A model generated the notes under the pieces. It saw only the letters and a list, made by a program, of their open reading frames with translations, was not told where the DNA came from and ran no database searches. Shown piece after piece: positions 9,917 to 19,288 of a DNA stretch of 64,000 nucleotides. The stretch is taken from NCBI GenBank assembly GCA_937921865.1, contig CAKZWF010000050.1:1-64000 (forward strand). Reading direction: 5' to 3'. This DNA is from an uncultured Pseudomonadales bacterium. GTDB lineage: Bacteria; Pseudomonadota; Gammaproteobacteria; Pseudomonadales; Azotimanducaceae. The first letter of the stretch is position 1. Every line of letters begins with the position of its first letter. Both the position numbers and the translations under genes were made by a program.

Positions 9917-10447
9917 ATGAGTCAGCAAGCAACAAATAGAAACTTTGAAATTCAGAGGATAAGAACAGTGGAACGTCTGCAACGAGTAATGCTTATCAAT
10001 GGTTTTATGGTCATTCTCTTCGCCATGCTGGCTGGATTCATGCTGATGTTCTCTCTGCTGGGAGGCCTGGAGCTATGGCCCGAGTACATAGTGGCTATTC
10101 CGGTTTATGGCACGAGTGAAGGATGGGTCAGAGCACATTCCGGCGGAGCTATGAACGGATTGCTGGTGGTGGCCGTCGGTTTGTCATTGCCAAAAATGGC
10201 ATTGAGCCGATTCCAGCAGCGTCTGACGGCCTATGGTTTTATTTACGTGGCCTGGTCGTTCACCATCTTTTACTGGTTCGGCAATGCTGCAGGGAACCGC
10301 GCACTGACGTTTGGTGACAATCCGCTGGGTTCATCCGACCTGTTTGGTGTTATCGGATTCCTGCCGGCACTGCCTGCGGTGTTTCTGGTGGTATTGCTGT
10401 TGGGATTGGCGACGAAGGGAATCTGGTCATCTGCAGATGGTTCATGA
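9917..10447 (+). CDS. Styrene-oxide-isomerase (StyC)-like four-TM membrane protein
   Basis: EGWVRAHSGGAMNGLLVVAVGLSLP and NRALTFGDNPLGSSDLFGVIGF resemble StyC segments EGWARAHSGPALNGMMVIAVAF and NRGLTFGPNQFGPGDIFSFL as recalled; start taken at ATG 9917 inside ORF 9851..10447. Confidence 0.72.
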   Translation: MSQQATNRNFEIQRIRTVERLQRVMLINGFMVILFAMLAGFMLMFSLLGGLELWPEYIVAIPVYGTSEGWVRAHSGGAMNGLLVVAVGLSLPKMALSRFQQRLTAYGFIYVAWSFTIFYWFGNAAGNRALTFGDNPLGSSDLFGVIGFLPALPAVFLVVLLLGLATKGIWSSADGS

Positions 10448-10459
10448 TGACTGTGACAA

Positions 10460-12586
10460 TCACTGACGCGCGGCTGCAGCGCGCAGCATCTCCGGCGTAA
10501 AAGGCATTGCCCTGACGCGAGTCCCGGATGCCGCGAAGATCGCATTCGCTATCGCTGCAGGCGTCGGCCCGGTGCTGGCTTCTCCCACCCCCAGAGCTCT
10601 GTCACGTGACGGTACAAGGTGGGTTTCGATTTCCGGTACCTCACTGAATCGGAGTATCGGATAAGACAGCCAGTCCCGGGAAGTCACACCCGATTCATCC
10701 CAGGACACTGCCTCTTTCAACGCCCAGCTAGCAGCCTGGACAAAACCACCTTCGAGCTGGTTGATCAGACCATCGGGGTCGATCACCAGACCCGCATCAG
10801 CCGCGATTGTGGCTCTGCGCAGCTGTACCTGGGCATCGTCGCTGACCACCAGATCAACCGCCACCGCACACCAGGTCTGACGATTTTTGTAGCGGGCAAG
10901 GGCAATCCCCCGACCTACCCCAGCCTCATCCGATGGCGCAGCAAGCTGATCGCGTAACAACTCCAGCACTTTCCGCGCGCGGGTGTCCTGCAGGTGGCGC
11001 AGACGGAACTCGAAGACGTCTGCACCTGCAAGCTGTGCCAGCTCATCCATAAAAGACTCGATGGCAAAGACGTTGGCAAAAGCACCAAGGCTGCGCAACG
11101 ACGACGTCCGCAGCGGGCTGCTGGCGACAAAATGTTTGATCAGCTGCTGCTGTGGAAATTCGTAGATCGGCTGCAGATTCCGGTGAATGCCAACTTCTTT
11201 GAACATCGCAGGTTGTCTGGGCGCAGGCGGTGTCGCCTGCTCTCGCCACCAGGCGGACTGCAGATTAGTGTATCCCGGCGACGGTCGCGGCCGGCCGGCA
11301 TGAGAAAAGCTGAAACTCTCATGGCGCCAGTCGATGACTCGGCCGTCCTTATCGAGACCGGCCTTCATATCAATCACCGCGGCCGGCGCGTAGGGTTCAA
11401 AACCGTGTTCGTCAGCTCGAGTCCACTTCACACTTACCGGATCAGGCTCAGCTGCCATCGCCAGCAGCGCGGCATCCAGCGCCACATCGTCTGCGCCATT
11501 GTGGCCGTAGCAGCCCGCTCCTTCCGCGTGAATCACATCCACCTGATCTTTGGGTAATCCCAGCACGTCAGCCAGCGCGCGCTTGAGCAGCTCCACGCCC
11601 TGACTGTGCGAGTAAACGGTAAGGATGCCGTTGGCATACTGCGCCACTGCCGCAGATGGACCCATCGATGCATGCATCTGGTAGGGCCGATAGTAGGTGG
11701 CTTCGAGGGAGACGGTCACAGCAACAGACGACTGGTATGCCGGAACAGGCGCATCGACAGGGGTGCCGTCTACAACCGGCAGACTTCGCGTCACCTTGTT
11801 GCGCAGATAGTCGGGTATTTCTCCAGGCATCACGGTAAGCGGCGCCTGCGACCATCGGCATCGCAACGCCAGCCGTTCAGCGGCAGCAACGGCAATTTCT
11901 TCGCGCGCTGCCAGCACCCCGAGAAAGCTGCCGTCTCTGACAATCTCCACGCCGGGCATCTCCAGGGTATCCGGGCACTCGAGCAACCGGGCATCTGGCT
12001 GTGGCGGTTTAACGAGCCGTCCATGTCGCAGATGGTGAAACAGCATGTCATGCACAAAGGCGACATCACCGTTGAGCTTGGCAGGCAGATCAACCCGGCT
12101 TACCGCGTGGCCGACAATACGGTAGTGACGCGGATCTTTGACTGCGGGCAACGAGACAATGTCCGTTTCAAATCGCATCCCTGCCTGCAGGGACCAGTAA
12201 TCGATCTGCTCGTTGGACTCGGTGGAGCTGATCATGCCGTCATCCACAGTTAGCGTGCCGGGTGCCACATCGAGAAACTCAGCCGCTTTCGCCAGCAGTA
12301 TTTCACGCGCCGCGGCGCTGGCAACCCGCACCGCACTGCCGCTGTCCTCCACCGACATGCTGCCAGCGGTGATCTGTTCATTGGGTGTGATTCGGGTATC
12401 CGCAGTCTGCACATGAATGCGCTCAACGACCACATCGAGCTCTTCCGCTGCGATCATCGCAATGGCGGTCATGATGCCCTGGCCAATTTCCACCTTGCCG
12501 GTTTTAACGGTAATGGATCCATCAATGTTGATGTGCAGCCAGCGATCAAGTCCTGGTGCGCGCTCGATAGCGCCGGGCAGGTTCAT
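10460..12586 (-). CDS. Xanthine dehydrogenase family molybdopterin-binding subunit (isoquinoline 1-oxidoreductase beta / aldehyde oxidase type)
   Basis: KTGKVEIGQGIMTAIAMIAAEELDV, GVGEASTGPTPAAIANAIFAASGTRVRAMPFTPE; start overlaps stop of the 2Fe-2S subunit (ATGA). Confidence 0.92.
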   Translation of the reverse strand: MNLPGAIERAPGLDRWLHINIDGSITVKTGKVEIGQGIMTAIAMIAAEELDVVVERIHVQTADTRITPNEQITAGSMSVEDSGSAVRVASAAAREILLAKAAEFLDVAPGTLTVDDGMISSTESNEQIDYWSLQAGMRFETDIVSLPAVKDPRHYRIVGHAVSRVDLPAKLNGDVAFVHDMLFHHLRHGRLVKPPQPDARLLECPDTLEMPGVEIVRDGSFLGVLAAREEIAVAAAERLALRCRWSQAPLTVMPGEIPDYLRNKVTRSLPVVDGTPVDAPVPAYQSSVAVTVSLEATYYRPYQMHASMGPSAAVAQYANGILTVYSHSQGVELLKRALADVLGLPKDQVDVIHAEGAGCYGHNGADDVALDAALLAMAAEPDPVSVKWTRADEHGFEPYAPAAVIDMKAGLDKDGRVIDWRHESFSFSHAGRPRPSPGYTNLQSAWWREQATPPAPRQPAMFKEVGIHRNLQPIYEFPQQQLIKHFVASSPLRTSSLRSLGAFANVFAIESFMDELAQLAGADVFEFRLRHLQDTRARKVLELLRDQLAAPSDEAGVGRGIALARYKNRQTWCAVAVDLVVSDDAQVQLRRATIAADAGLVIDPDGLINQLEGGFVQAASWALKEAVSWDESGVTSRDWLSYPILRFSEVPEIETHLVPSRDRALGVGEASTGPTPAAIANAIFAASGTRVRAMPFTPEMLRAAAARQ

Positions 12587-13062
12587 GACGCCCCACGCAG
12601 CCGGGCTGCCGCGCTCTCCACTGCACGAATCATCCTCGGTTGGGCGCCACACCGACACAGATGCCCGTCCAGCGCCTGGCAGATATCCTGCCGGGATGGC
12701 TTAGGATTCTTCGCCAGCAGCGCTTTAGTCCGCATGACGATGCCGCTGAGACAGAAGCCGCATTGTGCCGCGTTGTGGTTGAGGAATGCCTGCTGAATCG
12801 GGTGCAGCTCGCCGGATTCAGCGGCCAGCCCTTCCAGGGTTTCGATGGCTTTACCCTGAAGGTCACCGATCCGGGTCGTGCAGGAATAGATCGGCTCACC
12901 GTCCGCCAGCACCACGCAGGCGCCACACTGTTCCAGACCACATCCAAGTTTCGCGCCGTGACAGTCAAGATCGTTTCGCAATGCGAATATCAGAGGCACC
13001 TCTTCACTGAGCTCCAGCGAGTGAGGCGAACCATTGACAGTAAGCCTGATGGACATCTTCAT
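12583..13062 (-). CDS. (2Fe-2S)-binding subunit of molybdenum hydroxylase
   Basis: 159 aa; HGAKLGCGLEQCGACVVLADG and NAAQCGFCLSGIVM...GHLCRCG cluster motifs. Confidence 0.95.
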   Translation of the reverse strand: MKMSIRLTVNGSPHSLELSEEVPLIFALRNDLDCHGAKLGCGLEQCGACVVLADGEPIYSCTTRIGDLQGKAIETLEGLAAESGELHPIQQAFLNHNAAQCGFCLSGIVMRTKALLAKNPKPSRQDICQALDGHLCRCGAQPRMIRAVESAAARLRGAS

Positions 13063-13155
13063 CCCCGTGTCATCCTGCCGAGCCCATAGCTTGGCCGATT
13101 TCGAGACTGCAGGCTACTGCGCCGCAGCGGGCCAGAGCAGTCTCAGACAGCAGAG

Positions 13156-13192
13156 CTATGGGGTCAGAGTAAAGGGGATCGCCCGAACGAAG
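13156..13192 (-). repeat. GGGGTCAGAGTAAAG dispersed repeat, half copy
   Basis: ctatggggtcagagtaaaggggatcgcccgaacgaagg. Confidence 0.85.
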
Positions 13193-13461
13193 GAACCGGA
13201 AAGAATCACATCACCCTCTCTAATCAACATTCCAAACTGATGCAGGGTGTTTGCCAGCCAGGCAACGGCGTTGACTGGATTTGCCAGTACCGCAGTGGAT
13301 GATCCGGTTTCTACAATTTGCCCGTTAATCGACAGCGACATCGTCCATTCACCCGTCTGCTCGGCATGCCATAAGTCCGCAGCAACTTCGGCGACCTGTT
13401 CTTTGTTCAGCACTCGTTCTGCCTCACTGCTTTTTACTGTCCTGTTCTGCCCACCAGTCAC
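13156..13461 (-). pseudogene. Remnant of 2-oxo-hept-3-ene-1,7-dioate / 2-oxopent-4-enoate hydratase (HpaH/MhpD family)
   Basis: N-terminal-like AEVAADLWHAEQTGEW joined directly to C-terminal-like ETGSSTAVLANPVNAVAWLANTL...LREGDVILSGSF; middle missing and 3' end runs into repeat (FTLTP stop). Confidence 0.75.
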
Positions 13462-14284
13462 CGCCCAGAGCTACCCGTCGAACGGCGTCAGTATCGGTCG
13501 GCTGATGCCCCACCTGATGCTGCGGCTCCGGAATATCCTGAACAGTGTTAGTCAGTCTGCCCAGACCGGTTACTTCTACTTCCACAACGTCTCCGGGCTG
13601 CATCGGGCGTGAATTTGCCGGCGTACCAGTCAGAATGACGTCGCCGGGCATCAGCGTGATATGACGACAGAGATCCGCAAGCTGATAATCGATGCCAAAC
13701 GTCATCTCGCCGACCTCGCCTTGCTGCACAACTTCACCGTTGATGTAGGTTCGCAATGTGGAGTTGCGAACATCCACACCACGCACAATGCCCGGACCAA
13801 TCGGACAGAATCCATCCATACCCTTGACCCGGGTCATGCCGCCAGCGTCGGTATCCCGGTAATCCTGAGCACCGACATCGTTGGCGGGCGCAAAACCCGC
13901 AATGTAGTTCCAGACGTCTTCGATAGCGACGTTCTTCATTGGCCGCCCGACAATGGCAGCAATCTCGCCTTCATAGTTGAGGTACTGACAATTGGCTGGC
14001 CGATTCAGCATGCCGCGATGGCTGTTGAGCGCAGTGACCGGCTTCATGAAATAGGTAGGCGTAACCAGATCAGGGGCTCGAAACTCGATGCGCCGCGACT
14101 CGTAGTTCAAGTGAATACAGATGATCTTGGTCGGGTTGCACGGAGCCAGGTAGACGGCATCGGACTCTGGTATCTCCCGGCCGTCGGGCAGCAGCAGATT
14201 ATCACCAGCAACACTGGTCCATACCGGTCTGCCTTCACACAGGATCTGCCGTTGTTCGAGACGCTCACCCTCAAATACGTTCAT
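13424..14284 (-). CDS. Fumarylacetoacetate hydrolase family protein (HpaG-like)
   Basis: 286 aa; YEGEIAAIVGRPMKNV, PTYFMKPVTAL, MTFGIDYQLADLCRHITLMPGDVILTGTPANSRPMQPGD. Confidence 0.92.
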   Translation of the reverse strand: MNVFEGERLEQRQILCEGRPVWTSVAGDNLLLPDGREIPESDAVYLAPCNPTKIICIHLNYESRRIEFRAPDLVTPTYFMKPVTALNSHRGMLNRPANCQYLNYEGEIAAIVGRPMKNVAIEDVWNYIAGFAPANDVGAQDYRDTDAGGMTRVKGMDGFCPIGPGIVRGVDVRNSTLRTYINGEVVQQGEVGEMTFGIDYQLADLCRHITLMPGDVILTGTPANSRPMQPGDVVEVEVTGLGRLTNTVQDIPEPQHQVGHQPTDTDAVRRVALGGDWWAEQDSKKQ

Positions 14285-14307
14285 CGTTGTTCCTCTTTTG
14301 TTGTTAC

Positions 14308-15804
14308 TCAGCGTGCCGGGGCAGATCCGCGCGAAATCAGCGGGAATGACGCGAATCGCGTTTCAGTGAAAAATTCCCGGCTGAGCCCACCGCCTTCGCG
14401 ACCAAGCCCGCTCATTTTCATGCCGCCAAACGGCTGCCGCAGGTCTCGATCAAAACCGGAATTGATCCAGATCATTCCGGTCTGGAGTCGATGGCTCACG
14501 TAGTGCGCTGTCGATTGCGATTCGGTCCAGATATACCCGGCAAGGCCGTAGGTTGAGTCGTTTGCGATTGCTAACGCATGCTCCACATCTTCAAACGGAA
14601 TGATCGTCGCGACAGGACCGAAAATTTCCTCCTGGCAGACTCGCGCCGTCGGCTCAACGTCAACGATAGCGGTCGGTTCAACGAAGTAGCCTTTCTCCAG
14701 ACCATCGGGCCGTTTGCCGCCAAACAGAATCCTGCCTTCGGTGCGGGCAAGATCGAGGTAACCGGTCACGCGCTCATACTGCGCTTTCGAGACCAGCGGT
14801 CCGAGCCGGGTGCCACGCGTCATCGGATCTCCGGGTTGCCACGCGCTCGCTGCCTTCTGAAACTGTTCCAAGAAGTCATCGTAAATGGCCTTCTGCACCA
14901 GAATTCGGGATCCGGCGACACAGACCTGACCGCTGTTCATGAAGATGCCCATCGCCGCAGCGGGGACAGCTTTCTTGAGGTCAGCATCAGCAAAGATGAT
15001 GTTGGCGGATTTGCCACCGAGTTCGAACGAGGTTCGCTTCAGCGATTGAGACGCGCGGCCGGCGATATCTTTTGCCGTGGCGGGTGAGCCGGTAAACGAA
15101 ACGCCAATCACGTCTTCGTGCTCGACCAGCGGAATCCCTGCTTCCTTGCCATAGCCCAGGACGGTGTTATAGACACCTTTCGGCATGCCGGCTTCTGCAA
15201 AAATCTCGCACAGCACAGCAATGGAAAGCGAGGACAACTCCGACGGTTTATGCACGGCAGAGTTACCGTACGCAAGGCACGGCGCCATCTTCCAGGTCGA
15301 CAGCATGATCGGACCGTTCCAGGGCGTGATCAGACCAAATACCCCGGCGGCATCACTCATCGTGTAGGTCAGCAGCGTATCGTCGCGGTTGAAGGCGTGG
15401 TCGCCTGCCTGCTCCTGCTCTTCGGCAAAAAACCGCAGATTCCATGCCGACCGCGCCATGATCGGATGCGGACCAGAGAACTCAGGGCCCAACGGCCCAC
15501 CCATTTCCAGGGTCTGCAACCGAATCATCTCGGCAGATCTTGCTTCTATGAGGTCCGCAGCTTTGAACAGAACCTTGCGCCGGAACGAAGGATTGGCACG
15601 AGACCATTCACCCCCAGTAAAGGCTTCTTTTGCTGCGGCAACGGCAGCAGCTATGTCGTCGGCATCACCCCGAGCTACCTGGGTGGTGACTGCTTCCGTG
15701 GCAGGATTGATCGCAGCAAAGGTCCTCCCGGAGCGGGAAGATACAAACTCTCCATCGATATAGTGTTTACCGATCGACGAGCTCAATTCTAACGATCCGC
15801 TCAT
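14308..15804 (-). CDS. Aldehyde dehydrogenase
   Basis: 498 aa; FELGGKSANIIFADAD, NSGQVCVAGSRILV active-site Cys, EEIFGPVATIIPF. Confidence 0.96.
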   Translation of the reverse strand: MSGSLELSSSIGKHYIDGEFVSSRSGRTFAAINPATEAVTTQVARGDADDIAAAVAAAKEAFTGGEWSRANPSFRRKVLFKAADLIEARSAEMIRLQTLEMGGPLGPEFSGPHPIMARSAWNLRFFAEEQEQAGDHAFNRDDTLLTYTMSDAAGVFGLITPWNGPIMLSTWKMAPCLAYGNSAVHKPSELSSLSIAVLCEIFAEAGMPKGVYNTVLGYGKEAGIPLVEHEDVIGVSFTGSPATAKDIAGRASQSLKRTSFELGGKSANIIFADADLKKAVPAAAMGIFMNSGQVCVAGSRILVQKAIYDDFLEQFQKAASAWQPGDPMTRGTRLGPLVSKAQYERVTGYLDLARTEGRILFGGKRPDGLEKGYFVEPTAIVDVEPTARVCQEEIFGPVATIIPFEDVEHALAIANDSTYGLAGYIWTESQSTAHYVSHRLQTGMIWINSGFDRDLRQPFGGMKMSGLGREGGGLSREFFTETRFASFPLISRGSAPAR

Positions 15805-16691
15805 TCGGACGCTCCACCCCGCTGGAAATCATGCCCGTAGGTATCCCGCACAAAATACTCACTCTGGTGGGTCGCAGGCTTACCACCATAGCCAATCTCA
15901 ATCTGCCATCCGGAAGGACCTACCAGATAGAACGAAAACATATGGTCATTGGCATGCTTGCCCAGCTCTATTGCGATCGGATATTTGCTTTGTTTAGCCA
16001 GTTCGTAGGTCGTGAACACATCGTCAAGATTGTCGACTTCCAGCATCAGGTGGTTGATGTGTTTACCTTCAGCCGGCGGCACCCCGAATGCGAACGTGTG
16101 ATCGCGCTCGTTACAGTGCATAAACAGGATATCGAGCGTGGCGTCTGGACCCATGGGCACCTTGTATTCGATCCCGCCCCGCATACCGAGAAGTTTGTAG
16201 AAATCATAGATCGGCTCAAGACCCTGGTGGCTGAGGATCATGTGGCCAACCCCGCCTGCATCGGTGAGATAACGACCATGCATTCGTCGGCCAGGATAGA
16301 ACGGCAGATGGGTGTCGATTCTGGGGCCATGAAAAATTTCCAGCGGATTGCCTGCAGGATCCTTGAGCAGCAGCACTTCCAGCACCCCCCGTTTGGCGCA
16401 AAGCGCCTGGTCTCCTACTTCAAACGGAATCTCGTTATCCGTAAGTGTTGCCTGCATTGCTTTGAATTCTTCAGCACCGGCGACCCGCAGGCCCGCGCCA
16501 ATCAGGTCATCCGCCGCACTTTCTTCCAGGAGGATGCGATGGTGCCAGTAGTCCATGCGCAGAGATGCGCTGCGGGCATCGCCAGGCTCTTCACAGACTT
16601 CAAGCGCCAGTATTTCCCTGGCAAATGTTTTCCATTCCTCAAGATCGGAAACCCCAAACCTCACGTATCCCAATTCGGTTACACAGGACAT
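15801..16691 (-). CDS. VOC-family extradiol (catechol 2,3-)dioxygenase
   Basis: 296 aa two-domain VOC protein; GVGHMILSH, INHLMLEVDNLDDV, GPSGWQIEIGYGGK typical of BphC/HsaC-type enzymes. Confidence 0.88.
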   Translation of the reverse strand: MSCVTELGYVRFGVSDLEEWKTFAREILALEVCEEPGDARSASLRMDYWHHRILLEESAADDLIGAGLRVAGAEEFKAMQATLTDNEIPFEVGDQALCAKRGVLEVLLLKDPAGNPLEIFHGPRIDTHLPFYPGRRMHGRYLTDAGGVGHMILSHQGLEPIYDFYKLLGMRGGIEYKVPMGPDATLDILFMHCNERDHTFAFGVPPAEGKHINHLMLEVDNLDDVFTTYELAKQSKYPIAIELGKHANDHMFSFYLVGPSGWQIEIGYGGKPATHQSEYFVRDTYGHDFQRGGASE

Positions 16692-16712
16692 TGTCTTCTC
16701 TCCCTATTGCCT

Positions 16713-18182
16713 TTATCGGCCCAGTTCGTATTTGCGCGTAATCTCATCTGTTGCTGCCCAGAACTCCGGCACGCTCTGCCACTCACGAGTTTGCTGCGCC
16801 ATCATGTGTGCCAGCGAATAGTTTCTCGCCGCTGACGCAAGATAAAATCGCTCGTAGAGTTCAACCCGTCCACCGAGCGCTGAACCCGCCATATCCCAAG
16901 CAGTGCGAAACAATCGCGCGCGGTCCTTTGCATCCGCGTCATCCGCACCACGCAGATAATGCGCAAGCAGAGGCTGCAGAGTTTCATCGTCGAAGTCAGC
17001 CTGCGCCGGTGTGGCGAGCAGGTTGTGTGACCCAATCTGCTTGAGAATATCGTTGGTGCGGACCATCCAACCCGGCATTGTCGGGCGCAACGCAATGAAA
17101 GGCCGCTCATCACATATCCAGGTGCCATCACCGTAGTCGAATGCGCCATCTTCTGCGGCTTTCAACGCACTTCGCGTCAACTCGCCGAAGGACCACAGCT
17201 CGCCCAGCATCTGCGTCGTTTCACTGCGCTGATTCTGACCGGTCACCTTGGCCATGCGCGATGCCAGCTCGTATGCGAACTCAAGTTTGGTGAGGGCCCG
17301 GATGACCGTCTGCTGCATGATGTTGCCGGTCCAGCCGCGCCTCATCACCGTGTTGAACACAGCCGGGTTGGCATCACAGAACACGCGGGATTTGGGAATT
17401 TCCACGTTATCAAAGATCATGAAAGCATCCTGCTCATCGAAGCGGCTGGAAAAAGGCGCATCGAAAACATTCCGGTCCACGGTGTAGTGATCCCTGCACA
17501 GGATTTTCAGCCCCTGGGCATTCATCGGCACGGAGAACGCCATGGCAATCTCCGGCTGATTCTCGGGAACGGGATGCGCAGGGTAAACCGCCAGCTCATC
17601 GGCGAAAGGTCCCAGGGTGGCGAGAATCCGGGCACCACTGACGATGATCGAGTCTGCCGTTTCCCCAACCTTGCGCAGCGCAAGCTCCTGGTTGATACCC
17701 TCATAATCAGGCACCCGTTTGTCGACGATGGGATGAACGATGGTGTGCGTGAGAGAAAGATCCTTCTCGGCAATTTCCTTTTGAAACGCCAGCAGGTTGT
17801 CGTGGCCTTCCTCGTTGCCTGCGGCCCGCCACAGGGTGGGCTGACCAGCGAAACCGGCAAAGGTGACGTTTACGTAATCCGGCGTGCGGCCAAGCATGCC
17901 GACGCTGTAGCCCGCCAGTTTCTGCAGACCCTGGCGCCGGCGCTCGAGGTCTTCCCGGCTACGCGGGATAAGATGGCTGACGCTGACGAGGTCTCCTTCT
18001 GAATTCTCCATCAGGCAGTCGTCGGCATAACGGTGCTGCCAGTCAAAGTACCCTGCCATACCGGCCAGCGAACCCTTGAAGCCGGGGTGACAGGCCACGT
18101 CAGTCACCGCCTCGCCGTTGACCCAAACAGATCGCTGGTCTTTCAGGCCCGCTAAATACTGCTCACCAGTTCGTGCCGCCAT
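16713..18182 (-). CDS. 4-hydroxyphenylacetate 3-monooxygenase (HpaB) family flavin-dependent hydroxylase
   Basis: 489 aa; MAARTGEQYLAGLKDQRSVWVNGE N-term, NEEGHDNLLAFQKEIAEKDLSLTHTIVHP, central CRDHYTVDRNVFDAPFSSRFDEQDAF. Confidence 0.93.
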   Translation of the reverse strand: MAARTGEQYLAGLKDQRSVWVNGEAVTDVACHPGFKGSLAGMAGYFDWQHRYADDCLMENSEGDLVSVSHLIPRSREDLERRRQGLQKLAGYSVGMLGRTPDYVNVTFAGFAGQPTLWRAAGNEEGHDNLLAFQKEIAEKDLSLTHTIVHPIVDKRVPDYEGINQELALRKVGETADSIIVSGARILATLGPFADELAVYPAHPVPENQPEIAMAFSVPMNAQGLKILCRDHYTVDRNVFDAPFSSRFDEQDAFMIFDNVEIPKSRVFCDANPAVFNTVMRRGWTGNIMQQTVIRALTKLEFAYELASRMAKVTGQNQRSETTQMLGELWSFGELTRSALKAAEDGAFDYGDGTWICDERPFIALRPTMPGWMVRTNDILKQIGSHNLLATPAQADFDDETLQPLLAHYLRGADDADAKDRARLFRTAWDMAGSALGGRVELYERFYLASAARNYSLAHMMAQQTREWQSVPEFWAATDEITRKYELGR

Positions 18183-18193
18183 ATCGAAATCCC

Positions 18194-19288
18194 CTATCCA
18201 GAGAGTTGTTGCGTTGCATCGCTATCTGTATATGTCCCTGGCAGCTGCACAATGGCGTCGAACCAGATCGATCGAAGTCTTTTAACCTCACCGCTTATTC
18301 TGATATCCGGAATCTGCTCCAGGATCTCGCGAAGCAGTGCTGCGAGTTCAAGACGCGCGAGCCGCGCGCCGAGACACTCGTGCGGACCCGTGCCGAATGC
18401 CAGGTGCTTGCGGGCGTTCTCGCGCGTTGTATCGAAAACATGCGGATTGTCGAAGACTTCCGGATCTCTGTTGGCCGCCGCGTAGGACATATAGATCTTG
18501 TCGCCTTTTCTGACTGGAACGCCACCAATGTCCGTGTCCAGTGTCGCCGTGCGCCTGAACTGGGTCGTCGGCGAGTGGAACCGCAAGACTTCCTCGATGG
18601 CGTTGGGCAGGTATCTATCCACATCACTTCTGAGCAGTTGCTACTGGGATGCTCATTCATCATCTGGATGAAGTGGGCACCGGTACTACGGGTGGTTTCG
18701 TGACCGGCAACGGCATTCTCGACGTCTGCCATTGCATTCCCTAATGCTACGACGCGATCGCGCATCGACTCAGGAATTGCCATTGTCGCAGAAGGTATAG
18801 ACGGGAAGTTTCGACGCCACGTCGAAGACGAACTCACAGCTGCCATCAGGTCGCACCGAGTTGATGATGTCTTTCGCCAGCTGATCGATTCTCGGTTTGA
18901 GATCCACCATGGCTTTGGGTGAAAACGGTGGCATGACCAGATGGCGCATGCGCTGATGGTCCTCGGGCCGCATACCCATGAAATTTGCCTGCTGTCGGGC
19001 CAGCTCTGCGTCATCGAGATCCCAGATCAGGAATCCTTCATCGTGTGAAGTAAAGCGCGACGGGTCACGAGAGACCTCAAAAACATCCTGATACCGAGTA
19101 AGAACCCAGAAACCTTTATGCACGAGCCTGTGTGAGCGTCCCTGACTGTAGGCTGCAACAGGCGGGTTCCAGGGCACTGGATCAGCTTCACGCCAGGCAT
19201 CGAAAAGCTCGTGGGGCGGGCCACCCGAGGCGGGAAAGAGATCCGCATTGAGAAGATTGGCTTCAGCGTCGCAAGGAAAGTTGGTCAT
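18194..19288 (-). pseudogene. Cytochrome P450, disrupted (two frame changes and an internal deletion)
   Basis: N-term ORF (18770..19345), middle in another frame (I-helix VAGHETTRSTGAHFIQMMNEHP) and C-term ORF (18194..18622: ExxR region NAIEEVLRFHSP, heme loop FGTGPHECLGARLARLEL). Confidence 0.88.

Noticed and set aside
10460-13062. CO dehydrogenase (CoxLS)
   Set aside because: Subunit organisation (no FAD-binding CoxM) and large-subunit motifs fit the isoquinoline/aldehyde oxidoreductase type better.
15831-16835. 334-aa plus-strand ORF opposite the extradiol dioxygenase
   Set aside because: Shadow ORF antisense to a clear VOC enzyme; composition atypical and no recognisable domain.
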